Shown here: in pieces, positions 5,504 through 6,280 of the stretch
How positions within the stretch are numbered: the first letter of the stretch is position 1
Layout of the letters: each line of letters begins with the position of its first letter
The notes under the pieces: generated by a model
Databases searched by the model: none
Seen by the model: the letters and a program-made list of their open reading frames with translations, nothing else
Told to the model about the DNA's origin: nothing
Origin: Bacteroidota bacterium
GTDB lineage: Bacteria; Bacteroidota; Bacteroidia; Chitinophagales; LD1
Length of the DNA: 6,280 bases
Direction: 5' to 3'
Assembly (NCBI GenBank): GCA_023428205.1
Contig: JAEYZB010000054.1
Location: 1 to 6,280 of the forward strand
Program-made: the position numbers and the translations under genes

Positions 5504-6280
5504 ATGCACACCAACGAACTCATTCACGAAACCTCGCCATACCTTTTGCAGCACGCGCACAATCCCGTGAATTGGGTGGCGTGGAGCGAAAAGTCGTTGG
5601 CGCGTGCTCAAGCGGAAAACAAATTGCTGATTGTGAGCATTGGTTATTCGGCTTGTCATTGGTGTCATGTGATGGAACGCGAGAGTTTTGAAAATGAAGC
5701 GGTGGCGCGGGTGATGAACGCGCATTTCATTTCCATAAAAGTGGATCGTGAGGAGCGTCCCGATGTGGATATGATTTATATGGATGCGGTGCAGCTCATC
5801 ACGGGTCACGGAGGTTGGCCGCTCAACGCGATTTGTCTGCCGAATGGAAAACCGATTTATGCCGGCACCTATTTTCGTCCCGAACAGTGGGTACAGGTCT
5901 TGCAGTTTTTGCAAAACGAATTTGAGAAAGAACCTGAAAAAACGGCACAGCGCGCGGATGAAATCACCGAACATATACAAGCGATGAATGTGGTTCCGCT
6001 CATTTCGGAAAGCGTATTTTCAAAAGACGCTTTTCCTGCTTCTTGGGCGAAATACAAACAGATGTGGGACTTTGAATATGGTGGACGAAAAGGGGCGCCA
6101 AAATTTCCGATGCCGAGTAATTTGAAATACTTGTTGGAGCTCTATATGGTTGAAAAAAACGAGGAGGTTTTGCTTGCGGCAACGGCAACATTAGACGGAA
6201 TGATTTTGGGAGGAATTTATGACCACGCGGGCGGAGGTTTTGCGCGCTATTCGGTGGACGAATTTTGGCACATTCCGCAC
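5504..6280 (+). CDS. DUF255/YyaL-type thioredoxin-fold protein, 3'-truncated by window
   Basis: The frame is open from ATG 5504 to the last base (259 codons, no stop); family members run to roughly 670-700 aa. The N-terminal thioredoxin-like domain is unmistakable: [15 protein letters not shown] (10-24), the redox-type CHWCH motif at Cys51-Cys54, [15 protein letters not shown] (75-89), [15 protein letters not shown] (103-117), and AGTYFRP (120-126). The next domain begins with APKFPMPSN (198-206) and [18 protein letters not shown] (236-253), typical of the family's glycosidase-like all-helical part. The biochemical role of the family (bacterial YyaL, animal SPATA20) is not established. The gene sits 9 bases behind the module 2 toxin and has no separate promoter that I can see. 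The expected N-terminal extension MSHK is absent here but present in the orphan start at 4150, which suggests that this start arrived with the cassette. Confidence 0.95.
   Translation, partial: MHTNELIHETSPYLLQHAHNPVNWVAWSEKSLARAQAENKLLIVSIGYSACHWCHVMERESFENEAVARVMNAHFISIKVDREERPDVDMIYMDAVQLITGHGGWPLNAICLPNGKPIYAGTYFRPEQWVQVLQFLQNEFEKEPEKTAQRADEITEHIQAMNVVPLISESVFSKDAFPASWAKYKQMWDFEYGGRKGAPKFPMPSNLKYLLELYMVEKNEEVLLAATATLDGMILGGIYDHAGGGFARYSVDEFWHIPH
5507..5564 (+). repeat. Direct repeat copy 3 (DUF255 5' coding part only)
   Basis: 58 bp matching 4824-4881 with 5 differences, and the corresponding part of 4162-4220 with 6 differences plus the 1-base indel (hand alignment). The match ends at base 5564, the first base of codon 21 (CCC). 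There copies A and B switch to the TTAAAAACGG leader, while this copy continues as the gene. That position defines the insertion point. Confidence 0.9.

Larger units (their letters stand above)
4882..5564 (+). mobile_element. Putative toxin-antitoxin cassette 2 (leader + antitoxin + toxin + intact DUF255 start)
   Basis: A 683-bp unit with the same plan as cassette 1: a 58-bp leader, a 72-aa antitoxin, a short RelE-like toxin, and DUF255 codons 1-20, which here continue into the complete gene. The leader and DUF255 ends match cassette 1, but the protein cargo does not, so this is not a tandem duplication of cassette 1. No mobility gene is present. The boundaries are inferred from where the copies stop matching. 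Confidence 0.45.

Noticed and set aside
4150..5570. Repeats as a CRISPR array or an IS element with target-site duplication
   Set aside because: The spacing is about 660-680 bp with protein-coding genes between repeats, there are no short regular spacers, no transposase, and no terminal inverted repeats.
5495..5980. 161-aa minus-strand ORF opposite the DUF255 gene
   Set aside because: It is antisense to a strongly conserved coding sequence ([20 protein letters not shown]), so it is a shadow.
1..6280. tRNA, rRNA or riboswitch
   Set aside because: No cloverleaf, rRNA motif or known riboswitch core was noticed. Intergenic gaps are all under about 190 bp and are accounted for above.

Overview
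The window (about 6.3 kb, moderately AT-rich) looks like a Bacteroidota chromosome. The first gene ends in a type IX secretion sorting domain (YPNPF...GVYLLRV), which is essentially confined to that phylum. The two toxin-antitoxin promoters resemble the Bacteroidota TAnnTTTG type.

Left part (2-3232): the 3' part of a secreted subtilisin-like protease; a membrane-anchored serine hydrolase of the class A beta-lactamase/PBP-like fold; and nadC (quinolinate phosphoribosyltransferase) on the minus strand, converging on the hydrolase with only 2 bases between the stop codons. These look like ordinary chromosomal genes. A 156-bp divergent intergenic region follows (3233-3388).

Middle part (3389-5494), an accessory stretch: an unrecognised 239-aa protein with an RNxxHNG motif (weakly HEPN-like) and a possible terminator over its 3' end, then two small two-gene modules in tandem. 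Each is a 72-aa putative antitoxin overlapped by a RelE/ParE-type toxin (about 110 aa).

Right part (5504-6280, running off the window): the 5' part of a DUF255/YyaL-type thioredoxin-fold gene (CHWCH motif). It has no stop codon in the window.

The main discovery is the architecture of the two toxin-antitoxin modules. The first 20 or so codons of the DUF255 gene occur three times: before module 1 (4150), between the modules (4821), and as the intact gene (5504). The first two copies switch, at the same codon, into a nearly identical 58-bp leader carrying the module's promoter. The modules therefore look like cassettes with constant ends and different cargo. Each inserts at codon 20/21 of the DUF255 gene and supplies a replacement 5' end, so an intact gene always remains downstream. 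The copies differ almost only at synonymous third positions, which suggests each evolved as a working gene start rather than as a dead in-place duplication. As a result the DUF255 gene now lies directly behind a toxin gene, probably in one transcript. Recombination between copies could remove one or both modules and leave an intact reading frame.
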